A stretch of DNA of 64,000 nucleotides from the NCBI GenBank assembly GCA_030446745.1, contig JAUJMS010000004.1, forward strand, positions 62,001 to 126,000. The letters are read 5' to 3'. A program made the position numbers and the translations under genes. Within the stretch, counting starts at the first letter, position 1. Each line of letters opens with the position of its first letter. Positions 36,800 through 46,356 of this stretch are shown here, piece after piece. A model generated the notes under the pieces. It searched no databases. It was not told the DNA's origin and saw only the letters and a list, made by a program, of their open reading frames with translations. Source of the stretch: Egibacteraceae bacterium (GTDB lineage: Bacteria; Actinomycetota; Nitriliruptoria; Euzebyales; Egibacteraceae).

Positions 36800-37793
36800 G
36801 CCGACTGCAGGCGCCGCGCGAGCCAGCCGGCGGCGTAGGTGATGACGAGGTCCGCGCCGGCGCGGCGGATGCCGAGCAGGGTCTCCGCCATGACGCGGTC
36901 GCCGTCGACCCAGCCGCGCTGCGCGGCGGCGTGGACCATCGCGTACTCCCCCGACACGTGGTACGCGGCCAGCGGCAGGCCGGTTGCCTGCTTGACCCGC
37001 CAGACGACGTCGAGGTACGGCACGGCCGGCTTGACCAGCAGGACGTCGGCGCCCTCGGCGACGTCGGCCAGCGCCTCGCGGACTCCCTCGGTGCCGTTGC
37101 CGGGGTCGAGCTGGTAGGCGGACCGGTCGCCGAACTGCGGGCGCACTCCGCGGCGTCGCGGAACGGGCCGTAGAAAGCGCTCGCGAACTTCGTGCAGTAC
37201 GCCATGATCCCCGCGGTCTCGGCGTGGCCGGCGGCGTCGAGCGCAGCGCGGATCGCGGCCACCTGCCCGTCCATCATCCCGGACGGCGCCACGAGGTCCG
37301 CGCCGGCCTCGACCTGCGACACCGCGGCGCGGGCGTAGGCGGCGTTGGCCGCGTCGTTGTCCACGCTGCCGTCGGGGCGCAGCGGCCCGCAGTGGCCGTG
37401 GTCGGTGTACTCGTCGAGGCAGGTGTCGGCCACCAGCACGACGTCGTCGCCGCCGTCGTCGCGCAACACCCGCAGGGCCTGCTGCACGACCCCGTCGGGA
37501 TCCCAGGCCGACGAGCCGTCAGCGTCCTTGCGGGCGGGCACCCCGAAGAGAAGGAAGCTCGTCACACCGGCGGCGCGCAGCTCCTTGGCCTCCGCGCGCA
37601 CGCTGTCGACGGTGTGCTGCATCACGCCGGGCAGCGACGCCACGGGCTGCGGCTCGGCGATGGCCTCCTTGACGAACAGCGGCGCCACGAGCTGTGACGG
37701 AACGAGCGTCGTCTCACGCACGGCGGCGCGGATCGCAGCGGAACGTCGCAGCCGCCGCGGACGGCCGGTCGGAAAGGGCGCGGGTGGCAGCAT
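36796..37793 (-). CDS. hemB: Porphobilinogen synthase, one frameshift
   Basis: Delta-aminolevulinate dehydratase, which condenses two ALA. First part: LVAPLFVKEAI, FLLFGVPARKDADGSSAWD, the metal-binding-loop region LVADTCLDEYTDHGHCG, and LVAPSGMMDGQV. Second part in another frame: PQFGDRSAYQLDPGNGTEG, ADVLLVKPAVPYLDVV with the Schiff-base Lys, and AAYHVSGEYAMV. One base is missing near 37140, at the known junction GPFRDA to PQFGD. The corrected length is about 332 aa. ATG at 37793 has TACGCT 9 bases upstream. Probably a sequence error. Confidence 0.92.
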
Positions 37794-37802
37794 CGTCCGC
37801 CG

Positions 37803-37808
37803 AGCGTA
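37803..37808 (-). promoter_or_regulatory. -10 box (TACGCT) of hemB
   Basis: TACGCT on the minus strand, 9 bases before the hemB ATG; no ribosome site is visible, so the start is probably close to leaderless. Confidence 0.4.
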
Positions 37809-37838
37809 ACGCCGGCGCGCGGCGCGGCGCCCCGGCGG

Positions 37839-39390
37839 TCAGCCCGCGCGACCGGCGGCGGCGGCGACGGCGGCCACGAGCCCGTCGAGATCGGATGGCT
37901 CCGCCTCCGCGGCGACGGTCAAGCCGAGCTCGCGGCACGTCGCCGAGGTCACCGGCCCGATCGACGCGACCGCCGCTCCCGGCGTCGCACCGCCGGCGAG
38001 GGCGACGAAGTTGCGCACCGTCGACGACGACGCGAACGCGAGGACATCGACCTCGCCGGCGTCCAGCCGCGCCACGACGGCGGGCGGCAGCGCGTCGACG
38101 GCGACCGTGCGGTAGGCCTCGACGTCGTCCACCGACCAGCCGGCGTCGGCCAGGGTGCGCGCCAGGACCGGCGTGGCGAGGTCGGCGCGCGGCAGCAGGA
38201 CGCGACCCGGTGCGCGCCCCTCGCACAGCGCCGCCGCGAGTCCTGCGGTGGTGTAGCGGTCGGGGACGAGGTCGGCGCGCAGCCCGTGCGCGCCGAGGGC
38301 GTCCGCGGTGCCGGGCCCGACGACGGCGAGGCGGGCACGCGCGAACAGCCGCGCGTCGGTGCCGAGCGCCTCGACCTGCGCCCACACCGCGTCGACGCCG
38401 TTGGCCGACGTGAAGCGCGATCCAGTCGTACGCGCCGTCGGCGGCCGCCGCGACGCACGTCCGCAGCCGGTCGGGCTCGCGGGTCGGGGCGATCGCGATG
38501 GTCGGCGCCTCCAGCGGCTCGGCACCCAACGCGCGCAGCCGTGCCGACAGCGCGCCTGCCCTGATGGCGGGTGCGCGGGACGAGCACGGTCACCCCGTGC
38601 AGCGGGCGCCGCTCGTACCAGGCCAGCTCGTCGCGCAGCGCGGCGACCTCCCCGACGACGATCACCGCCGGGTTGGCGAACCCCTCGGCCGCGACGCGGT
38701 CGGCGACGTCGGCCAGCGTGGCGGTCAGCGTCTGTTGCCGCGGGTGGTCCCCCACCGCACCAGCGCCACCGGCGTCGTCACCGGCTTGCCGGCGGCGACG
38801 AGTGCCGCGGCGATCTCGCGCACACGCCCCACGCCCATGTAGAGCAGCAGCGTGCCGGGGAAGCGCGCGAGCGCGTCGTAGTCGACCTGCGTCGCCCCCT
38901 TGGTCGGATCCTCGTGGCCGGTGACGACCGCGAAGGCCGGAGCTGCGCCGCGGTGGGTGACCGGGATGCCGGCGTACGCGGGCGCGGCGATGCCGGCGGT
39001 CACGGCGGGGACGACCTCGAACGGCACCCCGGCGGCGACACACGCCTGCGCCTCCTCGGACCCGCGCGCCAGGACGAACGGGTCGCCGCCCTTGAAGCGC
39101 ACCACGGCGTCGCCGGCGCGGGCCTTGGCGACGAGCAACGCGTTGATCTCGTCCTGCGCCAGCGCGTGGCGGTCCGGCTGCTTGCCGACGTAGATCAGCT
39201 CGGCGTCGTCGCGGCACAGGTCGAGCGCCTCCGGCGGGGCGAGCCGGTCGTAGGCGACGACCGTGGCGGTGGCGAGCAGCCGGGCCGCGCGCAGGCCGAC
39301 CAGGCCGGGGTCGCCCGGGCCGCCGCCGACGAGGTACACCGTGCCGGCCGACGCCGCCGGCCCGCCGAAGGGGATCTCGGCGCTGCCCAC
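37839..39390 (-). CDS. cobA-hemD: Uroporphyrinogen III methyltransferase/synthase fusion, three frameshifts
   Basis: The N-terminal half is a SAM-dependent uroporphyrinogen III C-methyltransferase: VYLVGGGPGDPGLVGLRAARLL, VYVGKQ-like IYVGKQPDRHALAQ, VRFKGGDPFVLARG and GVPFEVVPAVTAG. The C-terminal half is HemD-like uroporphyrinogen III synthase (LHGVTVLVPRTRHQ, AFTSANGV, RVLLPRADLA, FASSSTVRNF, IGPVTSAT). Breaks: one base missing near 38740, one extra in the CCC at 38559-38561, one extra near 38415. Net corrected length is about 516 aa. Such fusions are common in actinobacteria. GTG start follows the hemC stop directly. Confidence 0.9.
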
Positions 39391-40314
39391 CTACCCGTCC
39401 AGCGCGGCGCGCAGCTCGTCGGCCAACCCTTCGCCGAGCTCGACGGGGCGGTCGTAGGGCCCCTGCCACGACCGTCGCACCATCCGCCGGCGCCCAGGGT
39501 CGCCCGCCATGCCGATGAGCTCGAGCGCCCCCGCGGCGGTGGGCCGGCACAGCGCCGCGACCGCGGCGAGGCAGCCGCCGCCGAAGCGTGCGAGCAGCGC
39601 CCGTTCCGCGGTGACCGTGCGCCGAGTCGGCTGGTGGTCGATCGCGCGGCAGCGTGCCAGCGTGTCGTCGTCGTCGGCGCGGCACTCGACCGCGATCGCG
39701 CCCTGCGCCGCCGCGGACAGGCACTCGCCCGGCTCCAGTGGCGCGGCCTTCAGCGGCAGGTCGAGCGGCCCGAGGCCGCGCGCCTCGGGCGGCGAGTACA
39801 GGCGCCGCAGCCCCGCGTAGGCAACGACGACCGCGTCGAACTCCCCGTCGGCGACCTTGCGCAGGCGGGTGTCGAGGTTGCCGCGGATCGGCAGCACCTG
39901 CAGGCCAGGCGCCGCGCGCAGCAGCTGCAGGCGTCGCCGCTCCGACGACGTCCCGACGGTCGCGGTCGGCGGCAGGGTCGCCAGCGCGTAGCCCGCGCGG
40001 CTGATGAGGATGTCGCGCGGATCCTCACGTTCAGGCACCGCCGCGATCACCAGCCCCGGTGTCGGGTCGCTGGGCAGGTCCTTGTAGGAGTGGACCGCGA
40101 GATCACACTCGCCGTCGAGGACCGCGCGGCGGATCGTGTCGACGAACATGCCCTTGACGTCGACCGCCCCGACCGGCACGTCGACGGCGAGGTCGCCGCT
40201 GGTGGCCATCGCCACCAGCTCGAAGGGCGTCCCGGTGCGCTGCTCGAGCAGCCGGCCAGTCTGAAACGCCTGGGCCTGGGCGAGCGCGGACCGCCGCGTC
40301 GCGATGCGCAGCAT
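39391..40314 (-). CDS. hemC: Hydroxymethylbilane synthase (307 aa)
   Basis: Builds the linear tetrapyrrole from porphobilinogen. Motifs: IATRRSALAQAQA at the N-terminus, VHSYKDLPS (catalytic Asp region), LPIRGNLDTRLRKV and C248 in ARFGGGCLA, which binds the dipyrromethane cofactor. ATG start, 9 bases after hemA. Frame intact. Confidence 0.96.
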   Translation of the reverse strand: MLRIATRRSALAQAQAFQTGRLLEQRTGTPFELVAMATSGDLAVDVPVGAVDVKGMFVDTIRRAVLDGECDLAVHSYKDLPSDPTPGLVIAAVPEREDPRDILISRAGYALATLPPTATVGTSSERRRLQLLRAAPGLQVLPIRGNLDTRLRKVADGEFDAVVVAYAGLRRLYSPPEARGLGPLDLPLKAAPLEPGECLSAAAQGAIAVECRADDDDTLARCRAIDHQPTRRTVTAERALLARFGGGCLAAVAALCRPTAAGALELIGMAGDPGRRRMVRRSWQGPYDRPVELGEGLADELRAALDG

Positions 40315-40323
40315 GCCCGCGGG

Positions 40324-41580
40324 CTACTCGGGCAGGTCGAACAGCTCGCGCAGCGCGGCGGCGTAGGCGTCACCACCGCCGCCGTCGGCGAGCGCCTTGA
40401 GGCGCACCGACGGCTCGTGGAGCAAGGTGTTGACGATGCCCTTGGTCAGCGCGTCGAGCGCCTCGCGCTGCCGGTCGTCAAGCGCACCCAGCCGCCCGGC
40501 GAGCCGCCCGACCTCGGCGGCGCGAACCTGCTCGGCCCGGCTGCGCAGCGCCGCGATCGTCGGCTCGACGCGGACGGAGCGGGTCCACGCGGCGAACAGC
40601 GCCGCCTCCTGCTCGACCAGCGCGCGGGCCTTGACGACCTCCGCGCCGGTGCGCCCCGTGTCGGTCACCGCGCGCACGGCGTCGATGTCGAGCACCGTGA
40701 CGCAGGGAACGGCGGCACAGGCCGGGTCGACGTCGCGGGGTACGGCGAGGTCCACGAGCACGAGCGGGCGGTCGGGGCGCGCGCGCATCGCCGCCGCGAC
40801 GGCGTCGGCGTCAATCACGGGCGTCGGCGCGCCGGTCGAGCACAGCACGAGATCGGCGTCGCTCAGCCCGTCGGCGATCGCGGAAAAGTCGAGCACCTCC
40901 GCGCCGACCCGCGACGCGAGCCGCTCGCCCTTGTCGCGCGTGCGGTTCGCGACGACGACGCGCGCGGCTTCGTCGGCGACGCGCTCGGCCGCCATGCCAC
41001 CCATCTTCCCCGCGCCGACGACGAGCACCGCACGGTCGCGCAGGGTGGCCAGCACCTGCACCGCCGCGTCGAGGCCGACGTCGACCATCGATGCGGCGCC
41101 CTCGGAGATGCCGGTCTCCGCGCGGGTGCGCCGGCCGACGCGCAGGGCCTGGCGGAACAGCGACGACAGCACCCGCCCGCACGACCCCTCGTCGGCCGCG
41201 TCGCGGAACGCCTCCTTGACCTGCAGGTGGATCTGACGCTCGCCGACGACCATCGAGTCCAGCCCGCTGGCCACGGCGAACAGGTGCGCCGCGGCGCGAT
41301 CGTCGTGGTAGTCGTACGCCAGACCCGCGAAGTCCTCGGGCGGCAGGCCGCTCCACTCGGCGAAGAAGTCACGGACGTCGGCCATGCCGCCGTGGTAGCG
41401 ACTGACGTGGGCGTAGACCTCGACGCGGTTGCACGTCGACAGCACGACGGCCTCGAGGACGTGGTCGCGGTTGGTCAGCGACGCGAGCGCCTTGGGCAGC
41501 TGCTCCGGCGCGACGGCGACCTGCTCGAGCAGAGCGACCGGGGCGGTCCTGTAGTTCAGCCCGACGACGAGGACAGACAC
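40324..41580 (-). CDS. hemA: Glutamyl-tRNA reductase (418 aa)
   Basis: First step of the C5 route to ALA. N-terminal catalytic domain with LNYRTAPVALLE and LSTCNRVEVYA (catalytic Cys), then GLDSMVVGERQIHLQVKEA. NADPH domain with VLVVGAGKMGGMAAERV and VVANRTRDKGERLA. The C-terminal dimerisation domain ends in DLP. GTG at 41580 is chosen from the conserved beginning VLVVGLNYRT; it overlaps the Met8-like gene by 25 bases. Confidence 0.95.
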   Translation of the reverse strand: MSVLVVGLNYRTAPVALLEQVAVAPEQLPKALASLTNRDHVLEAVVLSTCNRVEVYAHVSRYHGGMADVRDFFAEWSGLPPEDFAGLAYDYHDDRAAAHLFAVASGLDSMVVGERQIHLQVKEAFRDAADEGSCGRVLSSLFRQALRVGRRTRAETGISEGAASMVDVGLDAAVQVLATLRDRAVLVVGAGKMGGMAAERVADEAARVVVANRTRDKGERLASRVGAEVLDFSAIADGLSDADLVLCSTGAPTPVIDADAVAAAMRARPDRPLVLVDLAVPRDVDPACAAVPCVTVLDIDAVRAVTDTGRTGAEVVKARALVEQEAALFAAWTRSVRVEPTIAALRSRAEQVRAAEVGRLAGRLGALDDRQREALDALTKGIVNTLLHEPSVRLKALADGGGGDAYAAALRELFDLPE

Positions 41581-42215
41581 GCGGACGCCACTTCTTTCGC
41601 GGAATGGGGAGAGCCCGTGCGAATCAATCTCAGGATATCGGCCACCGGAATGGACCGCCAAGCCGCCCGGCGCCCGGCGTCGCTCAGCGTCCCCAGGTGG
41701 GCGCGCACCGCCGGGTCGCGCCGGAGCTCGCCGAGCAGCGCCGCCAGGACGCCGTACTCCTCGCCGTAGGTCGCCGCGAGCTCCGCCCGCAGGTGACGCG
41801 CCAGGCTCGGCGCCTGCCCGTCGGTCGACACCGCGAGGGTGAGCGGGCCGCGGCGCACCGTCGCGGCGAACGCGGCGCTGCCGCCGGCGCCGTCGTCGGC
41901 GCGGACGCACAGCGTCGCGCGCCCGGCCGCGTCCGCGGCGACGCGGGCGTCGACTGCCGGGTCGCCGGTCGCGGCGACGACGAGCACCGCGCCGTCGAGG
42001 TCGTCAGCACCGGCGTAGGGCCGCCGGTGCCAGGTCACGCCGGGCGCCGCGGTCAGCTCCGGCACGGCGTCCGGGGCGATGACCGTGACCGCGGCGCCGT
42101 CGGCGAGCGGGCCGGCGAGCTTCGCGGCGGCGACCGGGCCGCCGCCGACGCCGACGACACGCTGGCCGGCGAAGCGGACCATGACGGGACGCGACCCCGC
42201 CGCGGCCGCCTTCAC
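41556..42215 (-). CDS. Precorrin-2 dehydrogenase (Met8/CysG N-domain-like, 219 aa)
   Basis: Rossmann-fold NAD-dependent dehydrogenase that oxidises precorrin-2 on the way to sirohaem. The nucleotide site is VVGVGGGPVAAAKLAGPL, followed by VTVIAPDA and AATGDPAVDARVAADA; AVSTDGQAPSLARHLR matches the second family block. A chelatase function is possible in this fold. With CobA it forms a sirohaem branch in the haem operon. GTG start overlaps the rex stop. Confidence 0.85.
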   Translation of the reverse strand: MKAAAAGSRPVMVRFAGQRVVGVGGGPVAAAKLAGPLADGAAVTVIAPDAVPELTAAPGVTWHRRPYAGADDLDGAVLVVAATGDPAVDARVAADAAGRATLCVRADDGAGGSAAFAATVRRGPLTLAVSTDGQAPSLARHLRAELAATYGEEYGVLAALLGELRRDPAVRAHLGTLSDAGRRAAWRSIPVADILRLIRTGSPHSAKEVASACLSSSSG

Positions 42216-42904
42216 CGCGTCGGGTCGACGGACTCCAGCCGCCGCCGGGCGGTGCCGCGGCGGACGGACTCCTCGGCGACCTTGCGCTGCTCGTAGAACG
42301 ACAGGATCTGCAGCTCGATGGACAGGTCCACCTTGCGCAGGCTCACACCGTCGGGAACCGACAACACCGCCGGGGCGAAGTTGAGCACCGAGGTGATCCC
42401 CGCCGCGACGAGCCGGTCGGTGACGTCCTGCGCGACGGCCGCCGGGACCGCGAGCACCGCGATGGAGATCTCGTGTTCCTTCACGATGCGCTCGACGTCG
42501 TCGAAGGCGGCGATCTCGATGCCGGCGATCACCTGCCCGACCTTCGCGTCGTCGCTGTCGAGCAGTGCCGCGATACGAAACCCGCGCTCGGCGAAGCCGC
42601 CGTAGTTCGCGAGCGCCTGGCCGAGGTTGCCGATCCCGACGATGCAGGTGGCCCAGTCCTGCGTCAGTCCCAGCTCGCGGCTGATCTGGTGGATGAGGTA
42701 CTGCACGTCGTAGCCGACGCCGCGCACGCCGTAGGAGCCCAGGTAGGACAGGTCCTTGCGGACCTTCGGCGGGTTGACCCCCGCCGCGGTGGCCAGTGCC
42801 TCCGACGACACCATCTCGCTGCCCCGCTCGGCCATGTCGACCAGCGCCCGCAGGTACACCGGGAGGCGCGCGACGCTCGCCTCCGGGATCGGCCGCGCGG
42901 TCAC
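42212..42904 (-). CDS. rex: Redox-sensing transcriptional repressor Rex (230 aa)
   Basis: NADH/NAD+ sensor that leaves DNA when NADH is high. The winged-helix domain shows RLPVYLRALVDMAERGSEMVSSEALATAAGVNPPKVRKDLSYLGSYG-type sequence, and the Rossmann domain begins CIVGIGNLGQALANY. The C-terminal swapped helix is LSIELQILSFYEQRK. GTG at 42904 is preferred over 42910 or 42940 because TACCCT ends 7 bases before it (leaderless). Its consensus operator sits upstream of the reductase-nuo operon. Coupled to the Met8-like gene and hemA. Confidence 0.95.
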   Translation of the reverse strand: MTARPIPEASVARLPVYLRALVDMAERGSEMVSSEALATAAGVNPPKVRKDLSYLGSYGVRGVGYDVQYLIHQISRELGLTQDWATCIVGIGNLGQALANYGGFAERGFRIAALLDSDDAKVGQVIAGIEIAAFDDVERIVKEHEISIAVLAVPAAVAQDVTDRLVAAGITSVLNFAPAVLSVPDGVSLRKVDLSIELQILSFYEQRKVAEESVRRGTARRRLESVDPTR

Positions 42905-42917
42905 GTTCACAAGGGTA
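42905..42917 (-). promoter_or_regulatory. rex -10 box and Rex half-site
   Basis: Minus-strand TACCCT (42912-42917) is followed by TTGTGAAC, one exact half of the Rex operator overlapping the transcription start. The other half is degenerate (GTGACC within the coding start). Autoregulation is possible but less certain than at 9155-9172. Confidence 0.4.
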
Positions 42918-42956
42918 CGTGCGGGGTGGTGCACGGACAACGCGGCGCGCGCCGCG

Positions 42957-43238
42957 TCACCGGTCCGCCGCTGCGGTCAACGCGGCGACGAGCACGGCCG
43001 GTGACACCTCGTACTCGGCAATCTCGACGCCGTCCACCGCCACGACGGGCACGCGCACGGTGTAGCGCTCCACCAGCGCGGGGTCGGTGTCGATGTCGAC
43101 CACCGCGACGGCGGCGCGGCCTTGCGCGACGGCGGCGACCACGGCGAGCGCCTCGTCGCACAGGTGGCACCCGCGACGGGTGTAGACGGTGACGGTGGGG
43201 CGGCGGTCACCCGCGATGGTTCCGCCAGCGGCGGTCAC
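42957..43238 (-). CDS. Glutaredoxin-like (DUF836-type) protein (93 aa)
   Basis: Small thioredoxin-fold protein with the redox motif CHLC in VYTRRGCHLCDEAL, then VDIDTDPALVERY and the cis-Pro strand RVPVVAVDG. GTG at 43238 overlaps the stop of the membrane-protein gene upstream. It lies just before rex; a role in thiol redox balance is likely, but the partner is unknown. Confidence 0.85.
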   Translation of the reverse strand: MTAAGGTIAGDRRPTVTVYTRRGCHLCDEALAVVAAVAQGRAAVAVVDIDTDPALVERYTVRVPVVAVDGVEIAEYEVSPAVLVAALTAAADR

Positions 43239-43924
43239 ACCGGGGCGCCGGTCGCCGCGGCACGACGGCGCGGCGGCTTGCCGGCGGCGAGGAACCCCGC
43301 GTACATCAGCGTGACGCCGGCGGCGAGCAAGACCGAGAACACGACGTCGCGCCCGCTGCCGACCGCCGACGACCCTGCGGCGGCGACGCTGACGCCGAGC
43401 GCGATGAGCAGCACCGCCCAGCGCCGGCTGCGCACGGCCGACCACACCGAGCCGACGACGACGACGAGGAACGTCGCGTTGAACGGAGCCACGAGGGAGT
43501 ACGCGGTCGTGCCGCCGAGCACGTCGCGCCCGAGCGGGATGGCGCGGCGCGCGGACGCCTGCGCGAGCGCGGCCGCGTCGAAGCCGGCGAGCAGCGTGAA
43601 CAGCACCGACCACACCGCGCAGAGGCCCGCCAACGTCCAGTACAACACCGCGCGGCGTGGGTCGAGCAGCAGCAGCTGGCCGACGGCGAGCAGCGGCACG
43701 TTGAGCAGCGCGCCGGCCACCCAGTAGATGCCGAACAGGCCGGGCGACCAACCGGCGGCGACGCCGACCGACACGGCTGCGGAGGCGGTGGCGAACAGCG
43801 CCAGCGCGAGCGCCCAGGCCAGGGTGTGCGGGCGCCGGCGGGCGGCGTGGTGACGGGCGAGCTGGGCGGCGAAGGTGGCCGCGACGACCGCCGCCAGGGC
43901 GGGCAGCACGACAACGGCGGACAC
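43235..43924 (-). CDS. Multi-pass membrane protein of unknown function (229 aa)
   Basis: About seven hydrophobic segments, starting VVVLPALAAVVAATFAAQLA; a short basic motif AARRRPHTLAWALALALFA follows helix 1. No recognised family motif or charged channel residues. C-terminus is basic (KPPRRRAA). Sits between an acyl-CoA ligase and the glutaredoxin-like gene with overlaps, so it is part of the haem operon. Function unknown. Confidence 0.75.
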   Translation of the reverse strand: MSAVVVLPALAAVVAATFAAQLARHHAARRRPHTLAWALALALFATASAAVSVGVAAGWSPGLFGIYWVAGALLNVPLLAVGQLLLLDPRRAVLYWTLAGLCAVWSVLFTLLAGFDAAALAQASARRAIPLGRDVLGGTTAYSLVAPFNATFLVVVVGSVWSAVRSRRWAVLLIALGVSVAAAGSSAVGSGRDVVFSVLLAAGVTLMYAGFLAAGKPPRRRAAATGAPV

Positions 43925-43930
43925 GGCGGG

Positions 43931-45436
43931 TCAGCCGCGCAGCTCGCGGCGAAGCACCTTGCCGCTGGCGTTGTGCGGCAGGCTCGGCACGAACTCGACG
44001 ACCTCGGGGCACTTGAAGCGCGCGAGCGACCGGCGGCAGAAGTCGGTGATCTCCTCGGCGGTCGCCTCCTCGCCGGGGCGCAGCACGACGACCGCGCGCA
44101 CCGTCTCGCCGGTGTACGGGTGCGGCGCGCCGATCACCGCCGCTTCGGCGACCTTGGGGTGGCGGTAGAGCACCTCCTCGACCTCGCGCGGGTAGACGTT
44201 GAACCCGCTGACGAGGATCAGGTCCTTCTTGCGGTCGACGAGGTAGAGGTCGCCGCCGTCGGCGATGCCGACGTCGCCGGTGTGGAACCAGCCGTCGTCG
44301 TCGACGACCTCCGCCGTCGCCGCGGGCTGGTTCCAGTAGCCGGCGAACACGTTGGGGCCGCGAACGACGACCTCGCCGGGGTCACCGGGACGGACGTCGC
44401 GGCCGGCGTCGTCGACCAGGCGCAGCTCGACGTCGGGAACCGGGCGGCCGACGCTGCCGGGGCGCACGACGTCGCCCATCGCGACGGTCGTGAGCACCGG
44501 CGAGGTCTCGGTCAGGCCGTAGCCCTCCCAGATCGCGATGCCCAGCTCGGCGTCGAAGCGTTCGAGCACCGAGCGCGGCAGCGGCGCAGCGCCCGAGATC
44601 GCGAACCGCACGCAGGCGAGGTCGACGTCGCCCACCCCCGGCGTGTTCACCCAGGCGACGTACATCGGCGGGGCGCCGATGAGCACGGACGCGCGATGCT
44701 CGCTGATCGTCTCGAGGGTGCGCAGCGGGTCGAAGCGTTCGACGAGCAGCACGGTGGCGCCCCGCGACAGCGTGAACGCCATGCCGACGTTCAGCGCGTA
44801 GATGTGGAACAGCGGCAGCACGCCGAGCACGATGTCGTGCTCCTGGATGCGCAGGCGGGTCTGCGCCATCTGCTGGTGGTTGGCGAGCAGGTTGCCGTGC
44901 GTGAGCATCGCGCCCTTCGCTCGGCCGGTCGTCCCCGACGTGTAGGGCAGCAGCGCCAGGTCGTCGGCGGCGACCTCGACGGGCTCGAACTGCCCCCCGG
45001 CGGCGAGGAACTGGCGCCAGGTGCGCGTGCCCATGGGCGGTGACGAGGCGCCCGCGACGACGACGTCGTCGAGCGCCGGCAGTGTCTCGCGGATGCCGTC
45101 GAGGACCGATGCGTAGGCCTGGCCGGCGACGACCACGCGCGCGCCGGCGTCGCCGAGGATGTGTGCCACCTCGTCGGCGGTGTAGGTCACGTTGATCGGG
45201 ACGACGACGAGGCCGGCCCGCAACGCCGCGTAGAACGCCTCGACGAAGTGCGGCGTGTTGCCCAGTAGCAGCGCGACGCGGTCGCCGCGCGTCAGGCCGG
45301 CGGCGTGGAACGCCGCGGCGGCGCGGTCCACGCGGGCGTCGAGCTCGCCGTAGGTCACCGGCCCGTTGGTCGTCAGCAGCGCCGCCTTGTCCGGCAGGCG
45401 GGCGGCACTGGCCCGCAGTCGTTCGGCGATGTTCAC
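43931..45436 (-). CDS. Long-chain fatty-acid-CoA ligase-like protein (501 aa)
   Basis: ANL-superfamily acyl-CoA synthetase: LLPYTSGTTGRAKGAMLTHGN (phosphate loop), PLFHIYALN, WEGYGLTETSP, WFHTGDVGIADGGDLYLVDRKKDLI and the catalytic Lys in NASGKVLRREL. Size and motifs fit medium- to long-chain acids; exact substrate unknown. Start GTG at 45436 (AAAGGA upstream) or GTG at 45463, the latter 10 bases after a TAGGCT box (45474-45479). Divergent from the TIM-barrel gene. Confidence 0.9.
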   Translation of the reverse strand: MNIAERLRASAARLPDKAALLTTNGPVTYGELDARVDRAAAAFHAAGLTRGDRVALLLGNTPHFVEAFYAALRAGLVVVPINVTYTADEVAHILGDAGARVVVAGQAYASVLDGIRETLPALDDVVVAGASSPPMGTRTWRQFLAAGGQFEPVEVAADDLALLPYTSGTTGRAKGAMLTHGNLLANHQQMAQTRLRIQEHDIVLGVLPLFHIYALNVGMAFTLSRGATVLLVERFDPLRTLETISEHRASVLIGAPPMYVAWVNTPGVGDVDLACVRFAISGAAPLPRSVLERFDAELGIAIWEGYGLTETSPVLTTVAMGDVVRPGSVGRPVPDVELRLVDDAGRDVRPGDPGEVVVRGPNVFAGYWNQPAATAEVVDDDGWFHTGDVGIADGGDLYLVDRKKDLILVSGFNVYPREVEEVLYRHPKVAEAAVIGAPHPYTGETVRAVVVLRPGEEATAEEITDFCRRSLARFKCPEVVEFVPSLPHNASGKVLRRELRG

Positions 45437-45486
45437 GGTGCTCGACGTCCTTTGCGACCCCACAGGCTGCGCCAGCCTACGCTGCG

Positions 45487-45492
45487 TACCCT
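45487..45492 (+). promoter_or_regulatory. -10 box (TACCCT), leaderless
   Basis: TACCCT followed by 6 bases and the ATG at 45499. A divergent TAGGCT box (minus, 45474-45479) lies 8 bases away, so both genes start from a very compact region. Confidence 0.5.
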
Positions 45493-45498
45493 GGCGCG

Positions 45499-46356
45499 AT
45501 GGACGCCGCCCCCCGCCCGCGGCTGCTGGTGTCGACCGGCCCGCTCCTGCTCAGCCCCCTCGGCTGGGTCTTCGACGCGATCGCCGACGCCGGCTACACC
45601 GGCGTGGAGGTGCTCGTCGCCCACAACCCGGAGACCCGCGACGCCGAGCGGGTGACGGGGTACGCCCGCGAGGCGGGACTCGACGTGCCGGTGGTCCACG
45701 GGCCGTACATGCTCCTGCTGCGCAACGTGCTCGGCGCGAACTACCTCGATAAGACTCGCCGCAGCCTCGAGCTCGCCGCCGAGATCGGTGCGGTCACGAT
45801 GGTCGCGCACGCCCCGTTCCGTTGGGAGCTCGCCGCGCGCCGGTGGGTCGCCGACGAGGTCCACGACGAGGCCGCCGAGGTCGGCACGGTGTTCGGGATG
45901 GAGAACCTGTTCCCCGTCGCCGGGCGCGCCTTCTCGTCGGTCGTGACGCCCGACGAGCTGGCGCCGTTCCCCGCCGTCGTGTTCGACACGAGCCACTTCG
46001 CGGTCGCGGGCGTCGACCTGTTCGACGCCTGGACCGCCGTCAGCGACCGCGTCGTCCACCTGCACGTGTCGGACAACTTCGGCAACGGCAAGGACAGCCA
46101 CGCGCCGCTCGGGTCGGGGATCCTGCCGCTGGAGTCGTTCCTCGCCCACGTCGCAGCGTCGGGGTACGCGGGCACGATCACCTTGGAGCTCGACTGCCGC
46201 GCGTATCTGGACAGCCGCGACGGGCTGGTCGCGTTCCTCGCCGGCGAGCGCGAGAAGGCCGAGGCCATGCTCGCCGGGCAGGTACCGGCGGGGCGCTCCG
46301 GGTACCGTTCAGGCGGCGCGGGGGGCGCCACGACCGCCCAGGGAGCGCAACCATGA
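45499..46356 (+). CDS. Sugar phosphate isomerase/epimerase-like TIM barrel (285 aa)
   Basis: AP-endonuclease-2/xylose-isomerase-like fold. Metal-ligand candidates are E in GMENLFP, D and H in FDTSHFA, H in HLHVSD and E in ITLELD. Substrate unknown. Its stop overlaps the ATG of a tiny membrane peptide, which itself overlaps an ECF sigma factor, so it is the first gene of that unit. Confidence 0.82.
   Translation: MDAAPRPRLLVSTGPLLLSPLGWVFDAIADAGYTGVEVLVAHNPETRDAERVTGYAREAGLDVPVVHGPYMLLLRNVLGANYLDKTRRSLELAAEIGAVTMVAHAPFRWELAARRWVADEVHDEAAEVGTVFGMENLFPVAGRAFSSVVTPDELAPFPAVVFDTSHFAVAGVDLFDAWTAVSDRVVHLHVSDNFGNGKDSHAPLGSGILPLESFLAHVAASGYAGTITLELDCRAYLDSRDGLVAFLAGEREKAEAMLAGQVPAGRSGYRSGGAGGATTAQGAQP

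Noticed and set aside
35433-37793. A 786-codon minus-strand frame through hemB and beyond
   Set aside because: Only the first 220 residues are HemB; the rest is a shifted reading of the hemB 3' part, the SnoaL gene and the opposite strand of the coiled-coil gene.
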